From NCBI GenBank assembly GCA_003157595.1, contig PMKB01000338.1:1-10853 (forward strand): a DNA stretch of 10,853 nucleotides, in the 5' to 3' direction. The notes under the pieces are model-generated. The model was not told where the DNA came from. It did not search any database and worked only from the letters and a program-made list of their open reading frames with translations. Positions 1 through 5,180 of the stretch are shown one piece after another (positions within the stretch are counted from its first letter, which is position 1; each line of letters begins with the position of its first letter). This DNA comes from Solirubrobacterales bacterium (GTDB taxonomy: Bacteria; Actinomycetota; Thermoleophilia; Solirubrobacterales; Solirubrobacteraceae). A program made the translations under genes and the position numbers.

Positions 1-23
1 CTGACCAGCTGAGCTAACCGCCC
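1..23 (-). tRNA. tRNA, 5' part only (isotype not determinable)
   Basis: Read on the minus strand, the first 23 bases are a standard tRNA 5' end: acceptor strand GGGCGGT, then TA, the D-stem GCTC and D-loop bases AGCTGGTCAG. The gene runs out of the window before the anticodon, so the isotype cannot be read. The 5' end is at 23. A TANNNT box lies 11 bases upstream, the same distance as for tRNA-Glu in this window. Confidence 0.8.
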
Positions 24-34
24 GGCGGCACGCA

Positions 35-40
35 AGGCTA
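35..40 (-). promoter_or_regulatory. -10 box for the cut-off tRNA
   Basis: On the minus strand this reads TAGCCT, fitting the TANNNT core, and it ends 11 bases before the tRNA 5' end. tRNA-Glu has TAGACT at the same distance, which supports the call. No good -35 box (TTGACA-like) is visible 16 to 18 bases further up. Confidence 0.35.
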
Positions 41-60
41 CCGCCGGGGGTCGGCCCGTG

Positions 61-83
61 GCGCGACGGTGAGCCGTCGGCGC
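61..83 (-). terminator. Hairpin downstream of the SIMPL gene
   Basis: CGACGG (64-69) pairs with CCGTCG (74-79) around a TGAG loop, and GCG at 61-63 can add pairs with CGC at 81-83 if one base bulges. It lies about 30 bases past the SIMPL stop codon and before the tRNA promoter on the same strand, where a terminator is expected. There is no T-run, which is common in GC-rich actinobacteria. Confidence 0.4.
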
Positions 84-111
84 AGGTTCTCGCGCGGGTA
101 CGGCTGTGGCC

Positions 112-693
112 TCAGGCCGGCGCCATCGCATAGGTGACCGTGACGTCGGCCTCGATCGTGCAGGTGCTCGACGTGGCGTCTGCGATGCGAGCGATTGTCG
201 GCATGGCGACCGTCGCGGCCGTCGGCAGCTCGATCGTCGCGGCCTTCGGCTTGGAGCTGTGGTGCTTCTTCTTCTTGTTGGGGGAGGAGCCGGGCGAGAC
301 TGCGGGGACCGGCGCACCCTTCGCCGTTCCGGCCGCGGCGAACAGCGGGCCGGAGCAGAAGCCGCCGCCGTCGCTTGACTGCTCGGTGATGCTCTCAACC
401 ACACCGAGTGTGTCGCCGATCTGCGCCGTCAACGCCGTCGCCTTGGCCTGCGCGTCACTCACTGCGCTGCCGAGGGCGGTGAGGTAGGAGGCCTGCAAGG
501 TCGCCTTGGAGGCACTCGAGTCGACGCTGATCGTGCCCGCGCCGTTGACGGTGATGGATGCCGGGGTGGATGTCGCGCCGGTGGTACCGGTGGCGCCCGT
601 GGAGGAGGTGTCGGCCTGAGCGGCCGCGATCGATCCCGAGATCACGCCGGCTAGGCAGGCTGCGACAGCGAGTGCGGCTTTCGTGCGAATCAT
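112..693 (-). CDS. SIMPL (DUF541) domain protein, exported
   Basis: A 193-residue protein. Residues 1-27 are a signal peptide (MIRTK, hydrophobic core, AAAQAD near the likely cleavage site). A Thr/Ser/Gly-rich spacer follows to about residue 46. From ITVNGAGTISV (47-57) through the helix AVSDAQAKATALTAQIG to LGVVESITEQ (96-105) it resembles the N-terminal half of SIMPL domains, and the final strand EADVTVTYAM (181-190) resembles their usual end. Between them lies a lysine/histidine-rich loop (KKKKHH, 140-145). Cys113 and Cys178 could form a disulfide outside the cell. SIMPL family members are mostly of unknown biochemical role, many exported or surface-attached; no function is assigned. The start at 693 is chosen because AAGGAG (700-705) lies six bases upstream and because it begins the signal peptide; a longer frame adds 19 non-signal residues. 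Upstream it faces the membrane protein gene divergently. Confidence 0.8.
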   Translation of the reverse strand: MIRTKAALAVAACLAGVISGSIAAAQADTSSTGATGTTGATSTPASITVNGAGTISVDSSASKATLQASYLTALGSAVSDAQAKATALTAQIGDTLGVVESITEQSSDGGGFCSGPLFAAAGTAKGAPVPAVSPGSSPNKKKKHHSSKPKAATIELPTAATVAMPTIARIADATSSTCTIEADVTVTYAMAPA

Positions 694-735
694 GTCCGTC
701 TCCTTGCGTTTGAGAAGGTGTCCTGCCTGAACTAC

Positions 736-809
736 GCGCGAACGGCACACCCATCACGCCGACTCGACAAACGCGCGAACGGCGGCGCCATCACGCCGTC
801 TGCGCAAAC
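736..809. repeat. Tandem direct repeat, 2 x 37 bp, in divergent promoter region
   Basis: Copies 736-772 and 773-809 abut exactly. Each begins GCGCGAACGGC, has CCATCACGCCG in the middle and ends CAAAC, with 29 of 37 positions equal. The repeat fills most of the 132-base space between the divergent SIMPL gene (start 693) and the membrane protein gene (start 826), so it may hold paired regulator sites for one or both. Confidence 0.75.
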
Positions 810-813
810 GAGC

Positions 814-819
814 GACAAT
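814..819 (+). promoter_or_regulatory. Possible -10 box for the membrane protein/SDR operon
   Basis: GACAAT resembles TATAAT at four positions and ends six bases before the ATG at 826, which has no proper ribosome binding site. That geometry would give a leaderless mRNA. No -35 match is seen. The call rests mostly on the same six-base spacing at two other genes in this window. Confidence 0.25.
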
Positions 820-825
820 GGGCGG

Positions 826-1161
826 ATGAACCGCTCGATCCTGCTGCGCAGCGCGATCCTGCAGACCCTGCTGGTGGGCATGCTCTCGACGGTGCTCGCA
901 ATCGCACTCGGCACGCGGTTCTTCACGCAGTGGGGCTGGATCGTCGGCCCGCTGGCCTGGATCGCGTGCTCGCTGGCGACTGCGCGGGTGCTGGCGCTCG
1001 AGCCACGGCGCACGCTGCTCGGCGCGGTCCTCGCCGGACTGCCGAGCATCGTCGCCGTCGCCGTCGGCTTGCACTGGCTGGGCGATGCGATCGCGATCGC
1101 GTTGTTCGCGCTGTGGTGCGGCTGGACCGAGCCGCGGCCCGGCGCCGCGTGGGGCGTCTGA
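826..1161 (+). CDS. Small four-helix membrane protein of unknown function
   Basis: A 111-residue hydrophobic protein with four likely membrane segments at about 10-30, 37-57, 64-84 and 86-99, short charged loops (ALEPRRT, 57-63) and a short polar tail. I do not recognise the family. The codons have the expected G/C-rich third positions. Its stop TGA (1159-1161) shares its last base with the ATG of the following SDR gene, so the two are almost surely co-transcribed and translationally coupled; whether they act together is unknown. The ATG at 826 is chosen because the upstream extension of the frame has no signal-like character and runs through the 37-bp tandem repeat. No clear ribosome binding site precedes it (only GGGCGG directly adjacent), so it may be leaderless. 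Confidence 0.75.
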   Translation: MNRSILLRSAILQTLLVGMLSTVLAIALGTRFFTQWGWIVGPLAWIACSLATARVLALEPRRTLLGAVLAGLPSIVAVAVGLHWLGDAIAIALFALWCGWTEPRPGAAWGV

Positions 1162-1910
1162 TGGATCTGGGGATCGAGGGCCGGGTCGCCCTGGTGCTCG
1201 GCGCCTCCAAGGGCATCGGTCGGGCCGTCGCCACCGAGCTTGCCGCCGAGGGTGCGCGGGTGGCGATCGCGTCACGTTCGCGTGAGGGTCTCGACGAGCT
1301 GGCCGGCCAGATCGGCGCAACGGCGTTCGAGCACGACAACGCCGACCTCGACCGGGTGCCGGAGCTGATCGAGGCGGTCACGCAGGCGCTCGGCCAGATC
1401 GACGTCCTGGTCACCAACACCGGCGGGCCGCCGGCCAGCGCCGACCCGCTCGCGCAGTCGCGCGAGGAGTGGGAGGCTGCCTACCGCACGCTCGTGCTCG
1501 CGCCGCTCGCGCTGGTCCGCGCGGTGCTGCCCGGCATGCGCGAGCGCGGCTTCGGCCGGATCGTCAACATCGGCTCCTGGACGGTGCGCGAGCCGCTGCC
1601 CAACCTGATGCTCTCGAACAGCCACCGCTCCGCCACCTTCGCCGCGTTCAAGACGATCGCGCGCGAGGTCGCCTCCTCGGGCGTGACGCTGAACACCGTG
1701 CTGCCGGGGCGGATCGGCACCGACCGGCTGTACTCGCTGAGCGGCGGGCGCGAGCAGGCCGAAGCGATCGGGCGCAGCGAGGTCCCGGCCGGGCGACTCG
1801 GAACGCCGCAGGAGATGGCCGCGGCGGTGGCGTTCCTGTGCTCGGCGCGGGCGAGCTACATCACCGGCGTCGGCCTGCTCGTCGATGGCGGCCTTTCAAG
1901 GCTGACTTAA
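1161..1910 (+). CDS. SDR family oxidoreductase with non-standard active site
   Basis: A 249-residue classical-length short-chain dehydrogenase/reductase. The Rossmann nucleotide motif GASKGIG is at 14-20, and the NNAG motif appears as NTGG at 86-89. The catalytic Ser139 lies in NIGS. Thirteen residues further on, where the catalytic Tyr of YxxxK is expected, stand Ser152 and, four later, Arg156 (LSNSHRS), so both Tyr and Lys are replaced. The C-terminal part is intact: LPGRIGTDR (181-189), GRLGTPQEMA (211-220) and the terminal ITGVGLLVDGG. I recall a subgroup of SDR proteins with NTGGPP and SNxxR that is often annotated as 3-oxoacyl-ACP reductase; substrate and even redox activity are unproven. 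The ATG overlaps the stop of the preceding membrane protein by one base, so expression is coupled. Confidence 0.9.
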   Translation: MDLGIEGRVALVLGASKGIGRAVATELAAEGARVAIASRSREGLDELAGQIGATAFEHDNADLDRVPELIEAVTQALGQIDVLVTNTGGPPASADPLAQSREEWEAAYRTLVLAPLALVRAVLPGMRERGFGRIVNIGSWTVREPLPNLMLSNSHRSATFAAFKTIAREVASSGVTLNTVLPGRIGTDRLYSLSGGREQAEAIGRSEVPAGRLGTPQEMAAAVAFLCSARASYITGVGLLVDGGLSRLT

Positions 1911-1912
1911 TG

Positions 1913-1928
1913 GGGCCCTCACGGGCCC
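1913..1928. terminator. Bidirectional hairpin between SDR and tRNA-Glu
   Basis: GGGCCC (1913-1918) pairs with GGGCCC (1923-1928) around TCAC. It starts two bases after the SDR stop codon and lies 40 bases past the 3' end of the convergent tRNA-Glu, so it could end transcription from both sides. It has no T-run. Confidence 0.4.
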
Positions 1929-1968
1929 AGGACGAGTACCGACGGGATGTCGCAGCCCGTGGCAGCAA

Positions 1969-2040
1969 TAGCCCCAGGGGGAATCGAACCCCCGCTACGG
2001 GCGTGAAAGGCCCGCGTGCTGACCGCTACACCATGGGGCC
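1969..2040 (-). tRNA. tRNA-Glu (TTC)
   Basis: A 72-base cloverleaf on the minus strand: acceptor GGCCCCA with TGGGGCT (G1-T72 wobble), D-arm GTGT/GCAC, anticodon stem CGGGC/GCCCG with loop CTTTCAC giving anticodon TTC, T-arm GGGGG-TTCGATT-CCCCC, and discriminator A at 1969. CCA is not encoded. Its 5' end overlaps the first bases of the oppositely oriented histidine phosphatase frame if that gene starts at 2033. Confidence 0.95.
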
Positions 2041-2626
2041 GCGCTCGCCGGAGTCTACGCGGCCGGGAGGAGTGTTCCTCGCCCGCCACGGCGAGACCGA
2101 CTACAACGCGCAGGGGCGTTTCCAGGGCCTGCTGCCGGTGCCGCTGAACGCCACCGGGCGCGCACAGGCGCACCAGCTGGCGATCCGAGCGGCCCCCCTT
2201 GGCTTCGTCGAGCTGTGGTGCAGCCCGCTGGTGCGGGCACGCGAGACCGCGGAGATCGTCGGCGTCGCACTTGCACTGCGCCCGCTCGAGGACGCTCGCC
2301 TGGTCGAGACCGACTGCGGCGACTGGACCGATCGAACGCGCGCGGAGATCGAGGCCGAGGATCCCACGGGCTATGCCGCGTTCGCAGCGGCCGATCCCGA
2401 CTTCACGCTGCCTGGGGGGGAGTCCTTCCGCGCCCAGACCGTGCGGATGATGGCGGCGCTGCGCGAGATCGGGCGCCAGCCGCGGCCGGTGCTCGTGATC
2501 ACCCACGGGATGGCTATCCGGCTCGTCTTCGCCGCGCTGGGACAACCGCTTGATGCCGTCGCGAACGCGGCGCTCTTAGACTGCTCCGGCGCGGCTAGCT
2601 CATCGGGTAGAGCACCGGACTTTTAA
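2033..2626 (+). CDS. Histidine phosphatase family protein (phosphoglycerate mutase-like)
   Basis: A 197-residue branch-1 histidine phosphatase. The phosphohistidine motif LARHGET is at 16-22 (His19 as nucleophile, Arg18), SPLVRARETA at 64-73 supplies the conserved Arg, Glu92 in LVETDCGDW is the probable acid, and the second His is His158 in VITHGMA. Such enzymes cleave phosphate from sugars, nucleotides or phosphoserine; the substrate cannot be told here. The start is uncertain: ATG 2033 lies inside the tRNA-Glu gene and has no ribosome binding site, while GTG 2072 directly precedes FLARHGET but sits only one base after GGGAGG. The end is odd: after the normal-looking ANAALL (178-182) the frame continues into tRNA-Lys, so residues 186-197 are translated tRNA sequence and the TAA is in its anticodon loop. 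Confidence 0.85.
   Translation: MGPRSPESTRPGGVFLARHGETDYNAQGRFQGLLPVPLNATGRAQAHQLAIRAAPLGFVELWCSPLVRARETAEIVGVALALRPLEDARLVETDCGDWTDRTRAEIEAEDPTGYAAFAAADPDFTLPGGESFRAQTVRMMAALREIGRQPRPVLVITHGMAIRLVFAALGQPLDAVANAALLDCSGAASSSGRAPDF
2052..2057 (-). promoter_or_regulatory. -10 box of tRNA-Glu
   Basis: Minus-strand TAGACT ends 11 bases before the tRNA-Glu 5' end at 2040. The same hexamer stands before tRNA-Lys (2577-2582), and TAGCCT at equal distance before the cut-off tRNA. No convincing -35 box is visible. The site is inside or directly upstream of the phosphatase frame on the other strand. Confidence 0.4.
2577..2582 (+). promoter_or_regulatory. -10 box of tRNA-Lys
   Basis: TAGACT ends six bases before the tRNA-Lys 5' end and is identical to the box before tRNA-Glu. 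It lies within the last codons of the histidine phosphatase frame, so tRNA-Lys can be transcribed independently of that gene. No clear -35 box is visible at normal spacing. Confidence 0.4.
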
Positions 2627-2660
2627 TCCGGCGGGCTGGGTTCGAGTCCCAGGCCGCGCA
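2589..2660 (+). tRNA. tRNA-Lys (TTT)
   Basis: A 72-base cloverleaf: acceptor GCGCGGC with GCCGCGC, D-arm GCTC/GAGC, anticodon stem CCGGA/TCCGG with loop CTTTTAA giving anticodon TTT, variable loop CGGG, T-arm CTGGG-TTCGAGT-CCCAG, and discriminator A at 2660. CCA is not encoded. Its first 38 bases are also the read-through 3' end of the histidine phosphatase frame. Confidence 0.95.
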
Positions 2661-2661
2661 T

Positions 2662-2697
2662 GACCGAAATATCCACTGTTCACAGCCCCTTTCGGTC
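2662..2697 (+). terminator. Hairpin directly after tRNA-Lys
   Basis: GACCGAAA (2662-2669) and TTTCGGTC (2690-2697) form a perfect eight-base inverted repeat with a 20-base loop. It begins two bases after the tRNA 3' end, so a role in termination or 3' processing is likely. No T-run follows. Confidence 0.45.
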
Positions 2698-3006
2698 TTC
2701 GACGCACGAGGAAACGCGCGCATCTGACGTCGGGGTTCCCAGATCGTGTTCCCCAGGACGCCGCTAAATGGCCGCATGCCGCCGAACCTCGCAGGCGGCA
2801 ATTTGAGCAAGATGGAAGCAACACCACACCCGCGCGTCGGGAAATGCGGGCAGCGAGTCCGCCAGCCGCTCTCCGCGCGAGGTCGAGAGTTCGGACGCCC
2901 CGATGACGCTGGCCGCGCCGACGAGGATGGAATACCGGCCGATCCAAGAAACGGTAGGCTCGCGCCAGCGGCTGGTTGATTTGCACTCGCAGGGGGTTGT
3001 TGGGCG
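2698..3006. other. Gene-free stretch upstream of the first propeller gene
   Basis: No convincing gene is seen. The short open frames here have third positions near the background GC, about two thirds G/C in the longest one, unlike the neighbouring genes. One hairpin stands out: TGCCGCC (2777-2783) with GGCGGCA (2794-2800), followed by ATTTG, a possible second terminator for the tRNA-Lys transcript. TAGGCT at 2955-2960 could be a -10 box for the gene at 3007, but lacks a -35 partner. Confidence 0.5.
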
Positions 3007-4854
3007 ATGGGCTACGGGGGGCTACGAGACGTGCCGACGAGCGGAACGGGCCGTACGAAATCCCGTGCCGGGCGCCGTCGTCTTCGCGCGGTCGGTGTCG
3101 TGCTGTTGGTCCTGGCGGGCTTTGGCGTTGTCGGGCAGGCCGTGGGCGCGACGGGCGATATCAGCTATGACGGGTGTATCAGCAACGACGGCTCCGGCGG
3201 CGCCTGCGCCGCTGTGTCGAGCACGCCGCTTGCGAGAGCCGAAGCGATTGCGGTCAGCCCGGACTCGAAATCGCTCTATGTGGTGAGTGAGGGATCGGGC
3301 ACGATCACCCATTTCTTTCTGGCGGCGGGCGGCCAGATCAGCTATGACGGCTGCGTCAGCAACGACGGCTCCGGCGGCGCCTGCGCGGATGCACCGGGAT
3401 TTCCGCTGGAGGGGGCACAGGGTGTGGCGGTCAGCCCTGACGGCAGCTCGGTCTATGTCGCCAGCGCGGCGGCGAGCACGATCACCCACTTCTTCGCGGC
3501 GCCCGGCGGCCAGCTGACCTATGACGGCTGCGTCAGCAACGACGGCTCAGAGGGACTGTGCGCCGCTACCTCGGGAACGCCGCTGAAGTCGGCTAACGCC
3601 GTGGCGGTGAGTCCGGACGGGAGGTCGGTCTACGTGACCGCCCCCGGTTACATCACGCATTTCTTCGCGGCACCGGGCGGCCAGCTGACCTATGACGGTT
3701 GCGTCAGCGACGACGGCTCCGGAGGGCTGTGCGCGGATGCTCCGGGAGCACCGCTGTCGGGGACCGAGTCGGTCGCGGTCAGCCCTGATGGTCGCTCGGT
3801 GTATGTCGCGAGCGCGACCTCGGGGACGATCACCCACTTTTTCGCGGCGCCTGGCGGCCAGCTGAGCTATGACGGCTGCATCAGCGGCGACGGCTCCGGA
3901 GGCGCATGTGGTGTTGCCAGCCCCGCCGCACTCGGCAGCCCGACATCGGTCGCGGTTAGCCCCGACGGCAAGTCGGTCTACGTCGCCGCGGCCCAGCCGG
4001 GTGCGGTCAGCCATTTCTTCGCCGCCGCCGGCGGCCAGCTGACCTACGACGGCTGCGTCAGCAACGACGGCTCCGGCGGTGCGTGCGCCGACGCACCTGG
4101 TTCTTCCTTCACAAACGCCAGCTCGGTCGCGGTCAGCCCCGACGGAAACTCGGTATATGTGGCTTCCCCCGACGCCGGCATGGTGTTGACTTTGGCGGCC
4201 GCTCCCGGAGGCCAGCTCACCTATTCCGGATGTATCAGTGCGGGCGGTTCGGGTGGGCACTGCACCGACGCCCCTGGAACATCGCCCAACGGCGTCAGCA
4301 GGGTCGCCGTGAGCCCGAACGGCAACGGCGTCTACGCGGACTCCTTCACGGGGGGCGTGGTCGTGCACTTCTTCCGCAGCGGCTCCGGCGGCGGCACGAG
4401 CGGCGGCGGTACGAGCGGCGGCGGCACGAGCGGCACCGCCGCGCCGGTGCTGAGCGCGCTGACGATCCAGCCGGGTGCGTTCACCGCCGGCGCGGGCGGC
4501 CCCACGGTCGTCGTCAAGCCGGGCTCGCGCGTCGGGGCCGTGGTCAGCTACCAGCTGAGTGCCGCGGCCAGTGTGACCTTCGTCGTGACGCACGCGGTGC
4601 CGGGGCGCCGCCAGAGCGTCAACGGCAAGATCCGCTGTGTCGCGCCCACGCACCGCACCGCCCACGCCCAGGAATGCGTGCGGGTGCTGACCGTCGGGAG
4701 CTTCACGCAAGCCGGCACCGCGGGTGCCAACAGCTTCCGCTTCAGCGGGCGAATCAACGGCGCCCGGCTCCCAGTCGGCACGGGCTACGCCCTGAGCGCG
4801 ACCCCGTCGGGCGGCAAGCCGCTCAGCGTGAAGTTCCGCATCAAAGGCGCATAG
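3007..4854 (+). CDS. Secreted seven-bladed beta-propeller protein, copy 1
   Basis: A 615-residue exported protein. The N-terminus has a basic segment (AGRRRLR) and a hydrophobic core at about 29-48 ending in AVGA, a signal peptide. Seven blade repeats begin at residues 54, 113, 172, 229, 288, 347 and 406, at 57-59 residue spacing. Each opens with YDGC-S-DGSGG-C (two Cys nine residues apart; YSGC in blade 7), continues AVAVSPDG-SVYV and ends with THFFAA-GGQL or a variant. This matches the YVTN/lactonase-like propeller pattern. A linker of three SGGGT units (459-477) joins a C-terminal beta domain (about 478-615) with a Cys pair (RCVAP and QECVR). No enzymatic residues can be claimed; a surface binding or structural role is inference. 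ATG 3007 has AGGGGG ten bases upstream, rather far. It converges with its paralogue at 5181-7040. Confidence 0.88.
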   Translation: MGYGGLRDVPTSGTGRTKSRAGRRRLRAVGVVLLVLAGFGVVGQAVGATGDISYDGCISNDGSGGACAAVSSTPLARAEAIAVSPDSKSLYVVSEGSGTITHFFLAAGGQISYDGCVSNDGSGGACADAPGFPLEGAQGVAVSPDGSSVYVASAAASTITHFFAAPGGQLTYDGCVSNDGSEGLCAATSGTPLKSANAVAVSPDGRSVYVTAPGYITHFFAAPGGQLTYDGCVSDDGSGGLCADAPGAPLSGTESVAVSPDGRSVYVASATSGTITHFFAAPGGQLSYDGCISGDGSGGACGVASPAALGSPTSVAVSPDGKSVYVAAAQPGAVSHFFAAAGGQLTYDGCVSNDGSGGACADAPGSSFTNASSVAVSPDGNSVYVASPDAGMVLTLAAAPGGQLTYSGCISAGGSGGHCTDAPGTSPNGVSRVAVSPNGNGVYADSFTGGVVVHFFRSGSGGGTSGGGTSGGGTSGTAAPVLSALTIQPGAFTAGAGGPTVVVKPGSRVGAVVSYQLSAAASVTFVVTHAVPGRRQSVNGKIRCVAPTHRTAHAQECVRVLTVGSFTQAGTAGANSFRFSGRINGARLPVGTGYALSATPSGGKPLSVKFRIKGA

Positions 4855-4877
4855 ACCCCTTCGTGGGCGCAGCGGCC

Positions 4878-4900
4878 GGGATCGGGCTCTGCCCGGTCCC
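4878..4900 (+). terminator. Strong hairpin after propeller gene 1
   Basis: GGGATCGGGC (4878-4887) pairs with GCCCGGTCCC (4891-4900), ten pairs with one T-G wobble, around a TCT loop. It starts 24 bases after the stop codon of the propeller gene. There is no T-run, as usual in such GC-rich genomes. Confidence 0.55.
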
Positions 4901-4980
4901 GCGGGGGCCCGGTCCGGGTTCGGGAGGGTTGTCGCCGGCAGCGGCGGCGGATAGGCGCGCCGAGCGAACGACACCACAGG

Positions 4981-5169
4981 ATGACCACCACCGCCTACGA
5001 GTGCTCCCTGTCGCGCGCCGAGCGACACGCGCTGGCGGTTCCGCTCCCGTCTCGCCTACGGTGCATGGGCGCCAGGCTGCTCGTCCCATCGAGGTGCCTG
5101 CGCATTGTCGACCAGCACGACGGCGAGCGGGTCGCGTTGATCGCGGCCGAGATCGTGCCGCGCGTGTAG
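4981..5169 (+). CDS. Possible small hypothetical protein (62 residues)
   Basis: An open frame from ATG 4981 to TAG 5169 in the space between the convergent propeller genes, ending 11 bases before the stop of the second. By my count 56 of its 62 sense codons end in G or C while only about half have G or C in the middle position; that contrast is typical of real genes in this genome and unlike the other open frames in the gaps. The protein starts MTTTAYECS and ends DGERVALIAAEIVPRV; it has three Cys and no signal peptide or membrane segment. I do not recognise it. There is no good ribosome binding site (only AGG touching the ATG). It may be a small gene or the remnant of a larger one. Confidence 0.4.
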   Translation: MTTTAYECSLSRAERHALAVPLPSRLRCMGARLLVPSRCLRIVDQHDGERVALIAAEIVPRV

Positions 5170-5180
5170 GCGACCGCTCG

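Noticed and set aside
1469..2032. Upstream extension of the histidine phosphatase frame.
   Set aside because: It runs out of frame through the SDR gene and antisense through tRNA-Glu; phosphatases of this family start shortly before RHGE.
2589..3006. tRNA-Lys as an attachment site of an integrated element.
   Set aside because: No second copy of the tRNA 3' end, no integrase and no change in composition is visible downstream within the window.
3166..4380. Regularly spaced similar DNA segments, considered as a CRISPR-like or satellite array.
   Set aside because: The period of about 177 bases is exactly 59 codons and the repeats encode propeller blades in frame; the spacers are not unique sequence.
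3547..5028. A 493-codon open frame on the minus strand opposite propeller gene 1.
   Set aside because: It mirrors the codon periodicity of the real plus-strand gene, and its own repeats are only the antisense image of the blade repeats.
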